From a virus, in the IMG/VR virus record IMGVR_UViG_3300022696_000062, positions 1-39,741 of that record: a stretch of DNA of 39,741 bases. One strand, given 5' to 3'. Shown here one piece after another: positions 16,154-24,299 of this stretch (its first letter is position 1; the number at the start of each line of letters is the position of its first letter). Made by a program: the position numbers and the translations under genes. The notes under the pieces are model-generated. The model was not told the DNA's origin, did not search any database, and saw nothing but the letters and a program-made list of their open reading frames with translations.

Positions 16154-16611
16154 GTACGCTACTTATTGACGAGCTATACCCGGGCGTAGAATTTGAGCAG
16201 GTTATACGCATAACCCGCGACACCAACTTGCCCCACGTACGTCTTTGGATATACAAAGAAGGGACACTTGTCGACGGGGACCTAACCTGCGAAGTTCTAG
16301 AGGGGGCGACCGTCCTAGCCACTGCCCAAATTAGCTATGAGGACATAAACCTTAACATCACGCAGAACTACGCCCACGGCTATATCAGGTTTGACTTCGA
16401 CAGCCTAGAGCTTAACATCCCCGAGAGCCAGACCACAGCCGACTACACCCTTCGTTTTACAATGCAGAATCATACTCGCGACGAGTCAAACTATGTAGCC
16501 GTATCGCGCGACTGGGAGCGCAACAAGTACCCCCTATTTGACACTAAACCTAATGACTCAGTATCCCCAGCAGGGATTGAACTCTACGAAATAAGGATGA
16601 GAGATGTCTAA
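16150..16611 (+). CDS. Tail structural protein, unknown family
   Basis: 153 aa from ATG 16150, which overlaps the previous stop (ATGA). Beta-rich throughout, with regular strands such as HVRLWIYKEGTLVDGDLTC and TADYTLRFTMQNHTRDESN, suggesting an Ig-like or carbohydrate-binding module. It lies between the distal tail-like protein and the fibre, so a baseplate component or fibre attachment protein is likely. No family recognised. Confidence 0.55.
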   Translation: MSTLLIDELYPGVEFEQVIRITRDTNLPHVRLWIYKEGTLVDGDLTCEVLEGATVLATAQISYEDINLNITQNYAHGYIRFDFDSLELNIPESQTTADYTLRFTMQNHTRDESNYVAVSRDWERNKYPLFDTKPNDSVSPAGIELYEIRMRDV

Positions 16612-19381
16612 GAAGATTGATTTTTTTGACGGTTCACAGACAAGCACCGCCCCAACTCTAGGTAATATATCGGCCACAGACCTAGCCGACTACGCCTCAG
16701 ACGCCGCCTACGAGGCCGCAAATGCCGGGGCCCCCTCTAGTGGCAACATCTACCATAGAACCACTGACGGGGCTATCAGGCACTATAACGGCTCTGCATG
16801 GGAGACTGTGGCAGTTCTACCCATCGATCTAACCGATACCGTAAACGACCCGGCGGGCTCCACACTCGTCGCGACTACTGGTCAGGCCGCAGTCGACGAG
16901 CTTGATGGAAAGGTAGAAACCAATGAAACAAATATTGCAACCAATGCGTCGGACATTGCGACGAATGCTGGCGATATTGACGATCTTGAAACTCTCAGCG
17001 GAAGTCCTGGTGCTACGGATCACGGCACTTTTAGCGGAGCTACAATCCCCGATAACTCCACAACAAAGGCAGCGCTACAGTCACTTGAGACGGAAGTCGA
17101 GGCTAAGGTTGACTCTTCGTCTGTGGGAGCGGCGAATGGCGTGGCGAGTCTTGATGGGTCGGGAAAACTCCCAGTCTCACAACTCCCAGACTCGGCCCTA
17201 GAATACCTTGGTAGCTTCGACCCGACCGGTCCTACACCCAATCTACAAAACGGAACTGGAAACACTGGAGACTTCTACCGAGTATCGGTTGCGGGGTCTC
17301 ACGACTTCGGAGCGGGGTCCGTCTCTCTTGCACAAGGAGATTCTGTTATCTATAACGGCTCTACCTGGGATAAGTACGACGAGCAGACGCTTGCCGACAC
17401 CGACGCGTTGCCCGAGGGCTCAACTAACCTATATAATCAAACTCACACCGGAGAGGTAACTGGAGCTACAGCACTAACCGTTGATCCGGCAGCAATTACT
17501 AACAAAACAACGACCACTCCCGAAAGTGGAGACTTCTTTCTATTTAGCGACACCTCCGACTCCGGTAATCTTAAAAAGGCAAATTTCGACGATCTCGGGA
17601 GCGGCGGCGGCTCTGGGTCCGGCAGATTGAATTTTGTTCTTAACCCCGACTTTACCGACGACATTAATGAAGTTGTCGGCTATGACGATGCGGCAGGTAC
17701 ACCGGTTGACGGCGATGGGGGCTCATTAACAAACCTTGCGATTTCGCATGAAACAGTAAGTCCACTTTCCAAGGGCGGCTTTCTTCGCATTGCGCGATCT
17801 GCTGACTCCCAAGGTGAAGGTGTTCGCTTAAACCTAGACACGGTAGGTGACAATGTTCGTGAAGGTTTAGTTGAAATTGAATTTGACTACCGAGTTGACG
17901 CAAATATTCTTGACGGGGACTTTGGCGTCTATGTATATGACGTTTCAAACGCAACAATGACAAAGGTCATCAATGACGATGAAGGTGACATCTTAGCAAG
18001 CAACAATAAGTTTCGTGGCGTTTACTACGCAACAACGTCTGGTTTATACCGGCTTCTAATTCACGCGCAAACGACTACGGCTACCAGTGGAAACCTAGAC
18101 ATTGATAACGTAGTTTTTGGGCCTTCGGTAAGTGTGCCTAGAACTATCCCAAGACATACCGAGCCTGTCGACGCAACCGTCGCCTTTACCAACAACACCG
18201 CTACATTTAACGTGATAGAAGCTAAGTTTTGGAGAGAAGGTAATCAACTTAGGTACCGGGGACGCGTTGATTTTACCAGTGCGGGTTCTGGTGCCGGTAG
18301 TTTTCGTTTGAACATGCCAGCAGAAGTAACCGCCGAGTTTGGGACATTAACATTTTTATCGCAACAATACAACGGAAATGCTACTTTTTATAATTTAGAC
18401 ACACACATTAATATTTTTAGAAATAACAGCGCGACTTATGACCAAGCTAACTCGGGATGGCAGTTTATTAAAGACGAGTCTGGCGGAGTTGTTCAAGGCG
18501 TATCTATCAGGAACCTGACCCAGTTTTACTTTGATTTACACGTTCGAGTTCAAGAGTGGGAAGATCAAAAAGATGCTCTTATTTCTACTACTGAGAATTT
18601 ATTTAAAAACGCATACGCGGATTACGGAAACAGTTCTGCGATTTCATTAACTGCTTTTACAACGCCTATTCCTTTTAATACGGTAAGGCAAGATGATTTG
18701 GGCGTTTGGGACGGCAGTCAGTTTACAGCACTTGCTGATGGTATTTTTATCTTTAACGGCATGGTTGTTTTAAGCGCTGTAAATAGTAATCTTTTACTTA
18801 CATACGTTGACGGCGCAAATCAGCACGGCGCTGGCAGCTTTGACAATAGAAGCGTGGCAGCCTTTAATGACATAAGAAAAATGAAAAAGGGCGAAACCTG
18901 GGATATTCGCGTTAATAATGCTGCTACTTCTGCAAATAATAGTATTAACCAGCTAAATATCTCTGGCATTCCAGACACTTCAGCGTTTGGAGTTTTTGGC
19001 AAGACTGCACTATATGAAAGTGCCGTTGCAACCGCCGTTTGGAGTCCCGGCATTAGCGTATGGGGAGATGTTACGTCAATAACTGTGCCCCCGGGTGAAT
19101 ACGATTTGGTTTTTAACGCTTTTGTAAATAATGCAAGCGGGAACTCGGCAACGTGGTCTATAGGTATAGATGAAACCTCTGGAAACAGTGCGCCCGGTTC
19201 CGGGATTAATGGCGTTGATTCTTTTGACCTTAGTTTAACAACCGGATTCAACGGCACTATAGTTGCCCACAAGCCCGGAGTGGTTGTAACTCAAACTACA
19301 ACCTTTTATGCAAAAGCAAGGTTTAACACATCGAGCGGAGGAATTATAGGCGGCAGAATTTACGCAAGGAAGGTTAAATGA
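16604..19381 (+). CDS. Tail fibre protein (mosaic)
   Basis: 925 aa. The N-terminus (about 1-80) has the ASDAAYEAANAGAPSSGNIYH region seen in fibres that display hydrolysable or attachment modules. About 105-135 has short repeats with N, T and A (NETNIATNASDIATNAGDI), a probable triple coiled coil. About 340-350 is a GSGGGSGSG linker. The remaining 575 residues are beta-rich, and the last 140 (about 785-925) look like a C1q/jelly-roll-type tip. The DNA becomes visibly more AT-rich after the linker (about 17640), consistent with a swapped receptor-binding half. Probable host-recognition protein. Confidence 0.75.
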   Translation: MSKKIDFFDGSQTSTAPTLGNISATDLADYASDAAYEAANAGAPSSGNIYHRTTDGAIRHYNGSAWETVAVLPIDLTDTVNDPAGSTLVATTGQAAVDELDGKVETNETNIATNASDIATNAGDIDDLETLSGSPGATDHGTFSGATIPDNSTTKAALQSLETEVEAKVDSSSVGAANGVASLDGSGKLPVSQLPDSALEYLGSFDPTGPTPNLQNGTGNTGDFYRVSVAGSHDFGAGSVSLAQGDSVIYNGSTWDKYDEQTLADTDALPEGSTNLYNQTHTGEVTGATALTVDPAAITNKTTTTPESGDFFLFSDTSDSGNLKKANFDDLGSGGGSGSGRLNFVLNPDFTDDINEVVGYDDAAGTPVDGDGGSLTNLAISHETVSPLSKGGFLRIARSADSQGEGVRLNLDTVGDNVREGLVEIEFDYRVDANILDGDFGVYVYDVSNATMTKVINDDEGDILASNNKFRGVYYATTSGLYRLLIHAQTTTATSGNLDIDNVVFGPSVSVPRTIPRHTEPVDATVAFTNNTATFNVIEAKFWREGNQLRYRGRVDFTSAGSGAGSFRLNMPAEVTAEFGTLTFLSQQYNGNATFYNLDTHINIFRNNSATYDQANSGWQFIKDESGGVVQGVSIRNLTQFYFDLHVRVQEWEDQKDALISTTENLFKNAYADYGNSSAISLTAFTTPIPFNTVRQDDLGVWDGSQFTALADGIFIFNGMVVLSAVNSNLLLTYVDGANQHGAGSFDNRSVAAFNDIRKMKKGETWDIRVNNAATSANNSINQLNISGIPDTSAFGVFGKTALYESAVATAVWSPGISVWGDVTSITVPPGEYDLVFNAFVNNASGNSATWSIGIDETSGNSAPGSGINGVDSFDLSLTTGFNGTIVAHKPGVVVTQTTTFYAKARFNTSSGGIIGGRIYARKVK

Positions 19382-19635
19382 CGAGACGATGGTATTATGT
19401 TCTTAATAACTACGATCAATGGATAATGGTTTACAGTAACCAAAGGCCCGATAAAGTTAAGGAGTGCTATGAGATAGAACCTCAGCTAGGTTGGCCTGTC
19501 TATGATGTCATCAAGGAAGAAGATGGAACCTGCGTGGCACTATTAAGCGAAACTAAATTAGCAAATTTTATAGATGAGCAAAGACGAATTGCTCGGGAGC
19601 AAGGATGGGTTTTCAATCTCGATCTGAATTTATAA
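19378..19635 (+). CDS. Small protein after the tail fibre (possible fibre chaperone)
   Basis: 85 aa, ATG overlapping the fibre stop. Aromatic and acidic (MTRRWYYVLNNYDQWIMVYSN), ending in a helix (LANFIDEQRRIAREQGW). Small genes placed just after a phage fibre gene often encode assembly chaperones or tip-binding proteins, which is the only basis for the suggestion. AT-rich like the fibre C-terminus, so it may have been exchanged together with it. Confidence 0.55.
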   Translation: MTRRWYYVLNNYDQWIMVYSNQRPDKVKECYEIEPQLGWPVYDVIKEEDGTCVALLSETKLANFIDEQRRIAREQGWVFNLDLNL

Positions 19636-22376
19636 ACTCGCAGGCGTCCCAGAAAACTATAGCGGCTTGGGTCGAGGGAGTAGAGCGCCTTCACATATGG
19701 TCACTAGACGCAGGGGCAATCTACGTGCGCGACGTCGACCACTGGGTTGTGGGGCTTAAGCAGGGCCAAGACGAGCTTGTAGAGGCCGCAGACCGTCCCT
19801 CATTGGGCGAGGGTGAGTGGTTCTATGACAAGACAGAGAGCAAGCTCTACGTCTGGCCTACAGGCTCTACGAACCCACAGACCGATGAAGAGATGATCGC
19901 ACGGTACAGATTCTTCTTTGCCAATCACAACTTCGCGGCCCCATACAACTTTGAGGACGGCGCCCCCCACGCCCAGTATGTAGGGCGCATCGACTTTCAA
20001 CCCCCGTATAAGCATAAGATCGGGGTCGAGCAGGGGTTAACCTCCCTAATTGGTAACGGGACGCTGCGCCTTATTAATACCGACGGCGGCCTTGACGAGA
20101 TCTTCGACACGATTATCTTCGAGAACAAAGACGTAACCATCTTTAGCTGGAACCGCGATCTCGACTATTCCGACGCCCGAGTTATATTCCGGGGACTGGT
20201 TACAGAGAAGATCTTCACCCCAGACAACGTGTCGTTCAAGGTTAAGGATTTACTCTTTGCTTTGGAGCAGGAGGTCCCCCAAAACGTATTTGACGAAAAC
20301 GACGACGTTAACGAAAGTATTCAGGGGAGACAGAAACGCTGGATTTTTGGCCGAGTAGCTGGGCTCCAATTGCAAAGCACCCAACAGACATCTGACGGGG
20401 TTGCACTTACCGGCACAGTCTCAGCCGCCCCAAGTAATACTACGCTTACCGGGACCGGCACATCCTTTCTTTCTGAGCTATCACCTAACGATACAATAAC
20501 AATAGGGACTCAGGAATTTAACATAGAGTCAATAGAGAGCGACACTAAGCTTACCCTCGACGATCTGCCGACGTTTGCGTTTACCGCGCAGACCGCAACC
20601 TACATCCCCGAGCGTCCCTTGCGCACACAAAACCGCGAGTTCCTAGTGGCCGATCACGCCTGCGCTAAACTTACAAAAACTGTTGTGCGAGTAATACAGT
20701 TTAACCGAGTCGAGCTAAACGACACCACCGGCATCGAGGCTGGGGACTTTCTAGAGTTTTCTACAAGCGAGCGGGTCGAGGTTAGAAACGTAGCCCCCGG
20801 CAATATCGTAGTCCTGAGGCAGAACCTAATCCTTATCCCATCTGTAAGCTCAAGCGTTGTAAGACAACCTATCCAGAAGGTCTTCGTAGAGTCGGACGAC
20901 GTTCGCGACGCAGACTTTACAATTAGTAACGTGGTCGGAGAAACTAAGGTTACACTATCAGACGACGCGGAGTTTAACATTGCGCGGGCCAAGAATACGG
21001 GCATCGACCTTACCTTCACCAACGGCAGTCGAAGAGTCACCTACGCGGGCACAGAAAACCTTGAGGACATCCTAGAATCCAGGGATTTTATTCGGCCCAT
21101 CGACATCACTTTCTCGACATGGTACGAGATATTGTCTGTCGGCCAGGGCTTTACTCTTACCGGAACTATCGCGTCTACTAATACTAGCACCGCGCTTACC
21201 GGGACTGGAACTCTCTTTCTGTCCGAGGTTAGCCCGGGCGATACTATTCGCGTTGGAGAGATCGACTTTACCGTCGACACCGTTAACAGCAACACGTCCA
21301 TAACACTAGACGCTCCCGCCGAAAACACAATATCCGGCGAGGTGGGCCGAATCGAGGACGAGAACACAATAGAGCTTCGCGTACCGTTTGCAGATCCTAA
21401 CCATACCGGAGGCGTCGAGGCCAAACGTCCCAACTACATCAGCGACTCTACCAAGGTTAGCGCCGAGGTTCTAGGGCGTACAGTAGACGGACAGCCCGAA
21501 GGAGACTGGATACAGACAGCCGCCGAGGCCATCCGCGATTTGCTATCGGAACTCAACATTAGTCAGGTTAACGAGGGGAGCTTTACACAAGGCAAACTAG
21601 ATAACCGGGCGCTCGTGTCGGTGGCCGTGCCTTTTAGCCCTTCCGACTCTGCTATCAAGACTAAGGATGTAATCGACGCAATTGCCAAGTCGACCTTTTC
21701 AAGCGTTACTCTAGACAACGACCTTAAGATCAAGTTTCAAGACCTAACGCCCGACGTCCCGAACGACCTAGTTACTATTAGGGACGAGGATGTGGTGAGC
21801 TGGTCGATCAGTACAGTAAACGGCAAGAACATTCGCAACACAATCATCGAGTATCAGCATCAAGACCTAGGGCGCTATACGCAAGAAGAGGCTGTCCGTA
21901 CTAAGACTTTTACAAGCAGTTTTGTTAGAGACTACGTCGAAACCAATAAGACTAGCCAAGAAGATGCGTATATCTTTGACGAGTTCGACGCCAACATCCA
22001 TAGTCAACGCGTCGCCTACTACCGTTCCCTAAGCCGAGCCGACATCACTATAACTTCGGACCTGCGGCTTGAGAATATTGAGATTGGCGACACCGTAGAG
22101 CTTGACTTCCGCAGACTCTATAAGCGGTTTGGGGACTCAACTAGCCGAAAGAAGCTCGCTACGGTAATCGGTAAAAAGATAACCGGCGAAAAAACGGTAC
22201 TAGAGCTTACCGACTTCGGTAACGTATTTAATCGGACGTGCTACATCACAGACAACTCCGCCCCCGACTATTCGGCGTCCTCTGAAGAAGAAAAACTAAT
22301 ATACGGCTACATCACCGAAAATAACGGTATCGTAGACGATGATGAAGAAACTGATAACATTAATTTGATAAGCTAG
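19605..22376 (+). CDS. Tail hub / tip protein
   Basis: 923 aa, the largest late tail protein apart from the fibre. The N-terminus (SQKTIAAWVEGVERLHIWS) and a middle region with DRDLDY- and RVIFRG-type strands fit hub or tip proteins that end the tube and hold the fibres. Two copies of a 45-50-residue repeat (LTGTGTSFLSELSPNDTITIG near 285 and LTGTGTLFLSEVSPGDTIRVG near 530) resemble small beta modules. The C-terminal 250 residues include VSWSISTVNGKNIRNT and an acidic tail. GGGAG precedes the ATG. Overlaps the preceding small gene by 31 bp. Confidence 0.7.
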   Translation: MGFQSRSEFINSQASQKTIAAWVEGVERLHIWSLDAGAIYVRDVDHWVVGLKQGQDELVEAADRPSLGEGEWFYDKTESKLYVWPTGSTNPQTDEEMIARYRFFFANHNFAAPYNFEDGAPHAQYVGRIDFQPPYKHKIGVEQGLTSLIGNGTLRLINTDGGLDEIFDTIIFENKDVTIFSWNRDLDYSDARVIFRGLVTEKIFTPDNVSFKVKDLLFALEQEVPQNVFDENDDVNESIQGRQKRWIFGRVAGLQLQSTQQTSDGVALTGTVSAAPSNTTLTGTGTSFLSELSPNDTITIGTQEFNIESIESDTKLTLDDLPTFAFTAQTATYIPERPLRTQNREFLVADHACAKLTKTVVRVIQFNRVELNDTTGIEAGDFLEFSTSERVEVRNVAPGNIVVLRQNLILIPSVSSSVVRQPIQKVFVESDDVRDADFTISNVVGETKVTLSDDAEFNIARAKNTGIDLTFTNGSRRVTYAGTENLEDILESRDFIRPIDITFSTWYEILSVGQGFTLTGTIASTNTSTALTGTGTLFLSEVSPGDTIRVGEIDFTVDTVNSNTSITLDAPAENTISGEVGRIEDENTIELRVPFADPNHTGGVEAKRPNYISDSTKVSAEVLGRTVDGQPEGDWIQTAAEAIRDLLSELNISQVNEGSFTQGKLDNRALVSVAVPFSPSDSAIKTKDVIDAIAKSTFSSVTLDNDLKIKFQDLTPDVPNDLVTIRDEDVVSWSISTVNGKNIRNTIIEYQHQDLGRYTQEEAVRTKTFTSSFVRDYVETNKTSQEDAYIFDEFDANIHSQRVAYYRSLSRADITITSDLRLENIEIGDTVELDFRRLYKRFGDSTSRKKLATVIGKKITGEKTVLELTDFGNVFNRTCYITDNSAPDYSASSEEEKLIYGYITENNGIVDDDEETDNINLIS

Positions 22377-22384
22377 GAGAACTA

Positions 22385-22897
22385 ATGGCTTACACCGCAA
22401 TAAACACGACGGACATTGAAGTCGGAAAGCCTGTAAAGAAGGAAATATTCGACACGATCCGCGCAAACCAAGAGTCGTTCAATACGGACATTGAGGCGCT
22501 GAAACAGACTAGTACGATCGACATATTTAATATGACCTTTACTGGGTCAATCGATCAGTACCCTCTGTCCGAGGTATCGGCGCGGGTTCCGCACTTTGAG
22601 GCCCCGGTCGCCGCGACTATCGTAGGTTTTAGCATGACACTACTTGAGGCTTCTACTTCCGGGACGCTTGAGATTGAGATTGAAAAGTCAACCGACAACG
22701 GGGTAAACTGGACGCCGCTTCTTAATAATCCCGTTGAGCTTACAGGCACAACCGTCGGTAGTATCAGTGGAACCGTCGACTGGGTCAGCGTTCCCCTACA
22801 GTCTTTTAATCAAGGTGACTTGTTGCGAGTATCCGTTGTCAACGTACAGGTAGATCAAGGCAGCTTTCAACTTCATATTTACGGAGAAGTATCATGA
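22385..22897 (+). CDS. Tail-tip associated beta-rich protein
   Basis: 170 aa with a good AGGAGA site. A short helical N-terminus (EVGKPVKKEIFDTIRANQESF) resembles attachment segments of phage tip proteins. From about residue 45 it is a beta sandwich (ATIVGFSMTLLEASTSGTLEIEIEK) that resembles a galactose-binding-like or jelly-roll fold. Placed between the hub and the glycine-rich adhesin, it probably connects the adhesin to the tail tip. No family assigned. Confidence 0.55.
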   Translation: MAYTAINTTDIEVGKPVKKEIFDTIRANQESFNTDIEALKQTSTIDIFNMTFTGSIDQYPLSEVSARVPHFEAPVAATIVGFSMTLLEASTSGTLEIEIEKSTDNGVNWTPLLNNPVELTGTTVGSISGTVDWVSVPLQSFNQGDLLRVSVVNVQVDQGSFQLHIYGEVS

Positions 22898-23682
22898 GCG
22901 GTAGTGTTATTCATTTTGGAACTAAAACTAAATCTGTAACCTTAAATTCATCACAAACCTACAATCTCCCAGACGGAATTGATGAAGTATTTGTTTTGGG
23001 AGCCGGAGGTGGCGGTGGCGGTGGAGGCGGTAGCGTATATGGAGCGGGCTCGTCTGCCGGCGGAGACCAAGGGTCCGGCGGATCTGGCGGCGCGGGAGCC
23101 CCTGTGTGTCTTGCGAGACTTAAAACCTCTCAGGGAGCGGCCCTAACAATTACTATAGGCGTCGGTGGTGCTGGGGGCGCTGGGGGATTCGGAACCTCAG
23201 TAAATTCTGCAACTAACGGCTCCGACGGGACTAACACTACGGTTAGTGACGGTAGCACTACTCTGACGTTTATTGGCGGGGCCGGTGGTCAAGCTGCTGA
23301 GGCAACTCTTGGCGGACCTCCGGGGTTGTCAGTTGTTACAAAAGCCAGTCCCTACATTGGTGCGGCTAGTGGTGACGGCAAAGTCCGGGGCGGATTAGCA
23401 GCAAACATCGGGGACCCCGGAGAGTCAACAATATATGCATCCGGCGGGGCCGGTGGTGGTAGTTTTCTCGGCGGAGGTGCTGGGGGTGGAGGAGCGTCCT
23501 TTGGTGACGGTGGAGCCGGTGGTGCCGGAGGCCCTTTCGGCGGGGCAGGACTTAACGGAGCGTCGGCATCCGCAAATTCTGGCGCCGGAGGCGGCGGCGG
23601 TGGAGGTGGAAACACTACAGGCGGCGCAGGTGGTGCGGGCGGATCTGGGCAAGTCACGTTAATATGGTATCAGCCCGAGTAA
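22894..23682 (+). CDS. Glycine-rich tail adhesin (receptor-binding candidate)
   Basis: 262 aa, last gene of the virion operon, ATG overlapping the preceding stop. After a beta N-terminus (TKSVTLNSSQTYNLPDGIDEVFVLGAG) the protein carries many glycine-rich runs (GGGGGGGGG near residue 38, then GGAGGAGG, GGAGGGSFLGGGAGGGGAS). Such tracts form polyglycine-II lattices in the gp38-type adhesins of T4-like phages, whose loops between runs contact outer-membrane proteins. The ending, GSGQVTLIWYQPE, is common in this kind of tip protein. The similarity is by composition, not full-length homology. Confidence 0.7.
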   Translation: MSGSVIHFGTKTKSVTLNSSQTYNLPDGIDEVFVLGAGGGGGGGGGSVYGAGSSAGGDQGSGGSGGAGAPVCLARLKTSQGAALTITIGVGGAGGAGGFGTSVNSATNGSDGTNTTVSDGSTTLTFIGGAGGQAAEATLGGPPGLSVVTKASPYIGAASGDGKVRGGLAANIGDPGESTIYASGGAGGGSFLGGGAGGGGASFGDGGAGGAGGPFGGAGLNGASASANSGAGGGGGGGGNTTGGAGGAGGSGQVTLIWYQPE

Positions 23683-23740
23683 ATTAATAACCCAGTTTAA
23701 TTCATAAGGAAACATAAGCAAAGAAAACATAATATCGTAG

Positions 23741-24130
23741 CTATGCGCCCCTCGGTGGAACATCCGTCTCCTGTTCTGCTGGGGGGTTTTTTTCTGTCAA
23801 GTAAACTTTACAATCTTTAAGACAGCGACGAACGAACACTTCATCGTTCAAATGCCTATTCAGTGGGGACGGGTGGGGCATTCTGAAGAAGTCCTCGCGA
23901 AACTGCCGAACAAACTTCTGAGCTACCCGTCCCAGCGCGATAACCTTGTCGGCCTGCATTATCTGATCATAAGCCCAAGGGTCTGTAGTGTTACAAGTCA
24001 GGCACTCACTAATATCCACGTCCATTATGTATATCCATTCTAGTAACCGCCTGTAAGAGGGCGTCCCAACGAAAGCTACATACTTACTCTTGTTCCGACT
24101 TGATGGTCTGTCGCCTACGAACACTATCAT
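23741..24130 (-). CDS. Uracil-DNA glycosylase-superfamily-like protein
   Basis: 129 aa, last gene of the leftward early operon. FVGDRPSSRNKSKYVAFVGT at 4-23 resembles the glycosylase motif 1 region, and MPHPSPLNRHL near 87-97 matches the HPSxxN motif 2 of the UDG superfamily. VIALGRVAQKFV fits the strand between them. Usual UDGs are about 200 aa or longer, so this is a shortened version, perhaps a base-sensing protein without classical activity. No acidic catalytic residue can be confirmed. It overlaps the 71-aa gene upstream by 47 bp. Confidence 0.6.
   Translation of the reverse strand: MIVFVGDRPSSRNKSKYVAFVGTPSYRRLLEWIYIMDVDISECLTCNTTDPWAYDQIMQADKVIALGRVAQKFVRQFREDFFRMPHPSPLNRHLNDEVFVRRCLKDCKVYLTEKNPPAEQETDVPPRGA
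23748..23793 (+). terminator. Possible terminator of the virion operon
   Basis: CCCC (23748-23751) and GGGG (23781-23786) enclose an inner stem GAACA (23758-23762) / TGTTC (23772-23776), followed by seven T residues at 23787-23793. The hairpin is interrupted by internal loops, so strength is uncertain. It lies inside the 3' end of the convergent UDG-like gene, which would let it stop rightward transcription before it runs into the early block. Confidence 0.4.
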
Positions 24131-24299
24131 CGGTCGCCTCCACTACTATGTATCCCTGAGAGTTTAAAAATTTCACCACTACTTCCAACCATATTCTGCC
24201 CCCGAGTTCCCCCCGGTCGTTCCATAGTTGTTCGTAAATCCGTCTCATCACTGCCCAGTCCTGCTGACTGTAATACAGTATGTCTTTGTACAATCTCAT
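24084..24299 (-). CDS. Hypothetical protein overlapping the polymerase 3' end
   Basis: 71 aa in a different frame from the polymerase, sharing 173 bp with it. The translation (MRLYKDILYYSQQDWAVMRR, then WLEVVVKFLNSQGYIVVEAT) has normal composition with helices and a strand, whereas the polymerase tail in the same bases is low in hydrophobic residues and rich in G, T and S. Both may be made. No family recognised. It also overlaps the UDG-like gene by 47 bp, so three frames are tightly packed here. Confidence 0.5.
   Translation of the reverse strand: MRLYKDILYYSQQDWAVMRRIYEQLWNDRGELGGRIWLEVVVKFLNSQGYIVVEATDDSVRRRQTIKSEQE

Noticed and set aside
23352-23657. Proline-rich leftward frames
   Set aside because: Antisense of GGN glycine codons in the adhesin gene; purely compositional.
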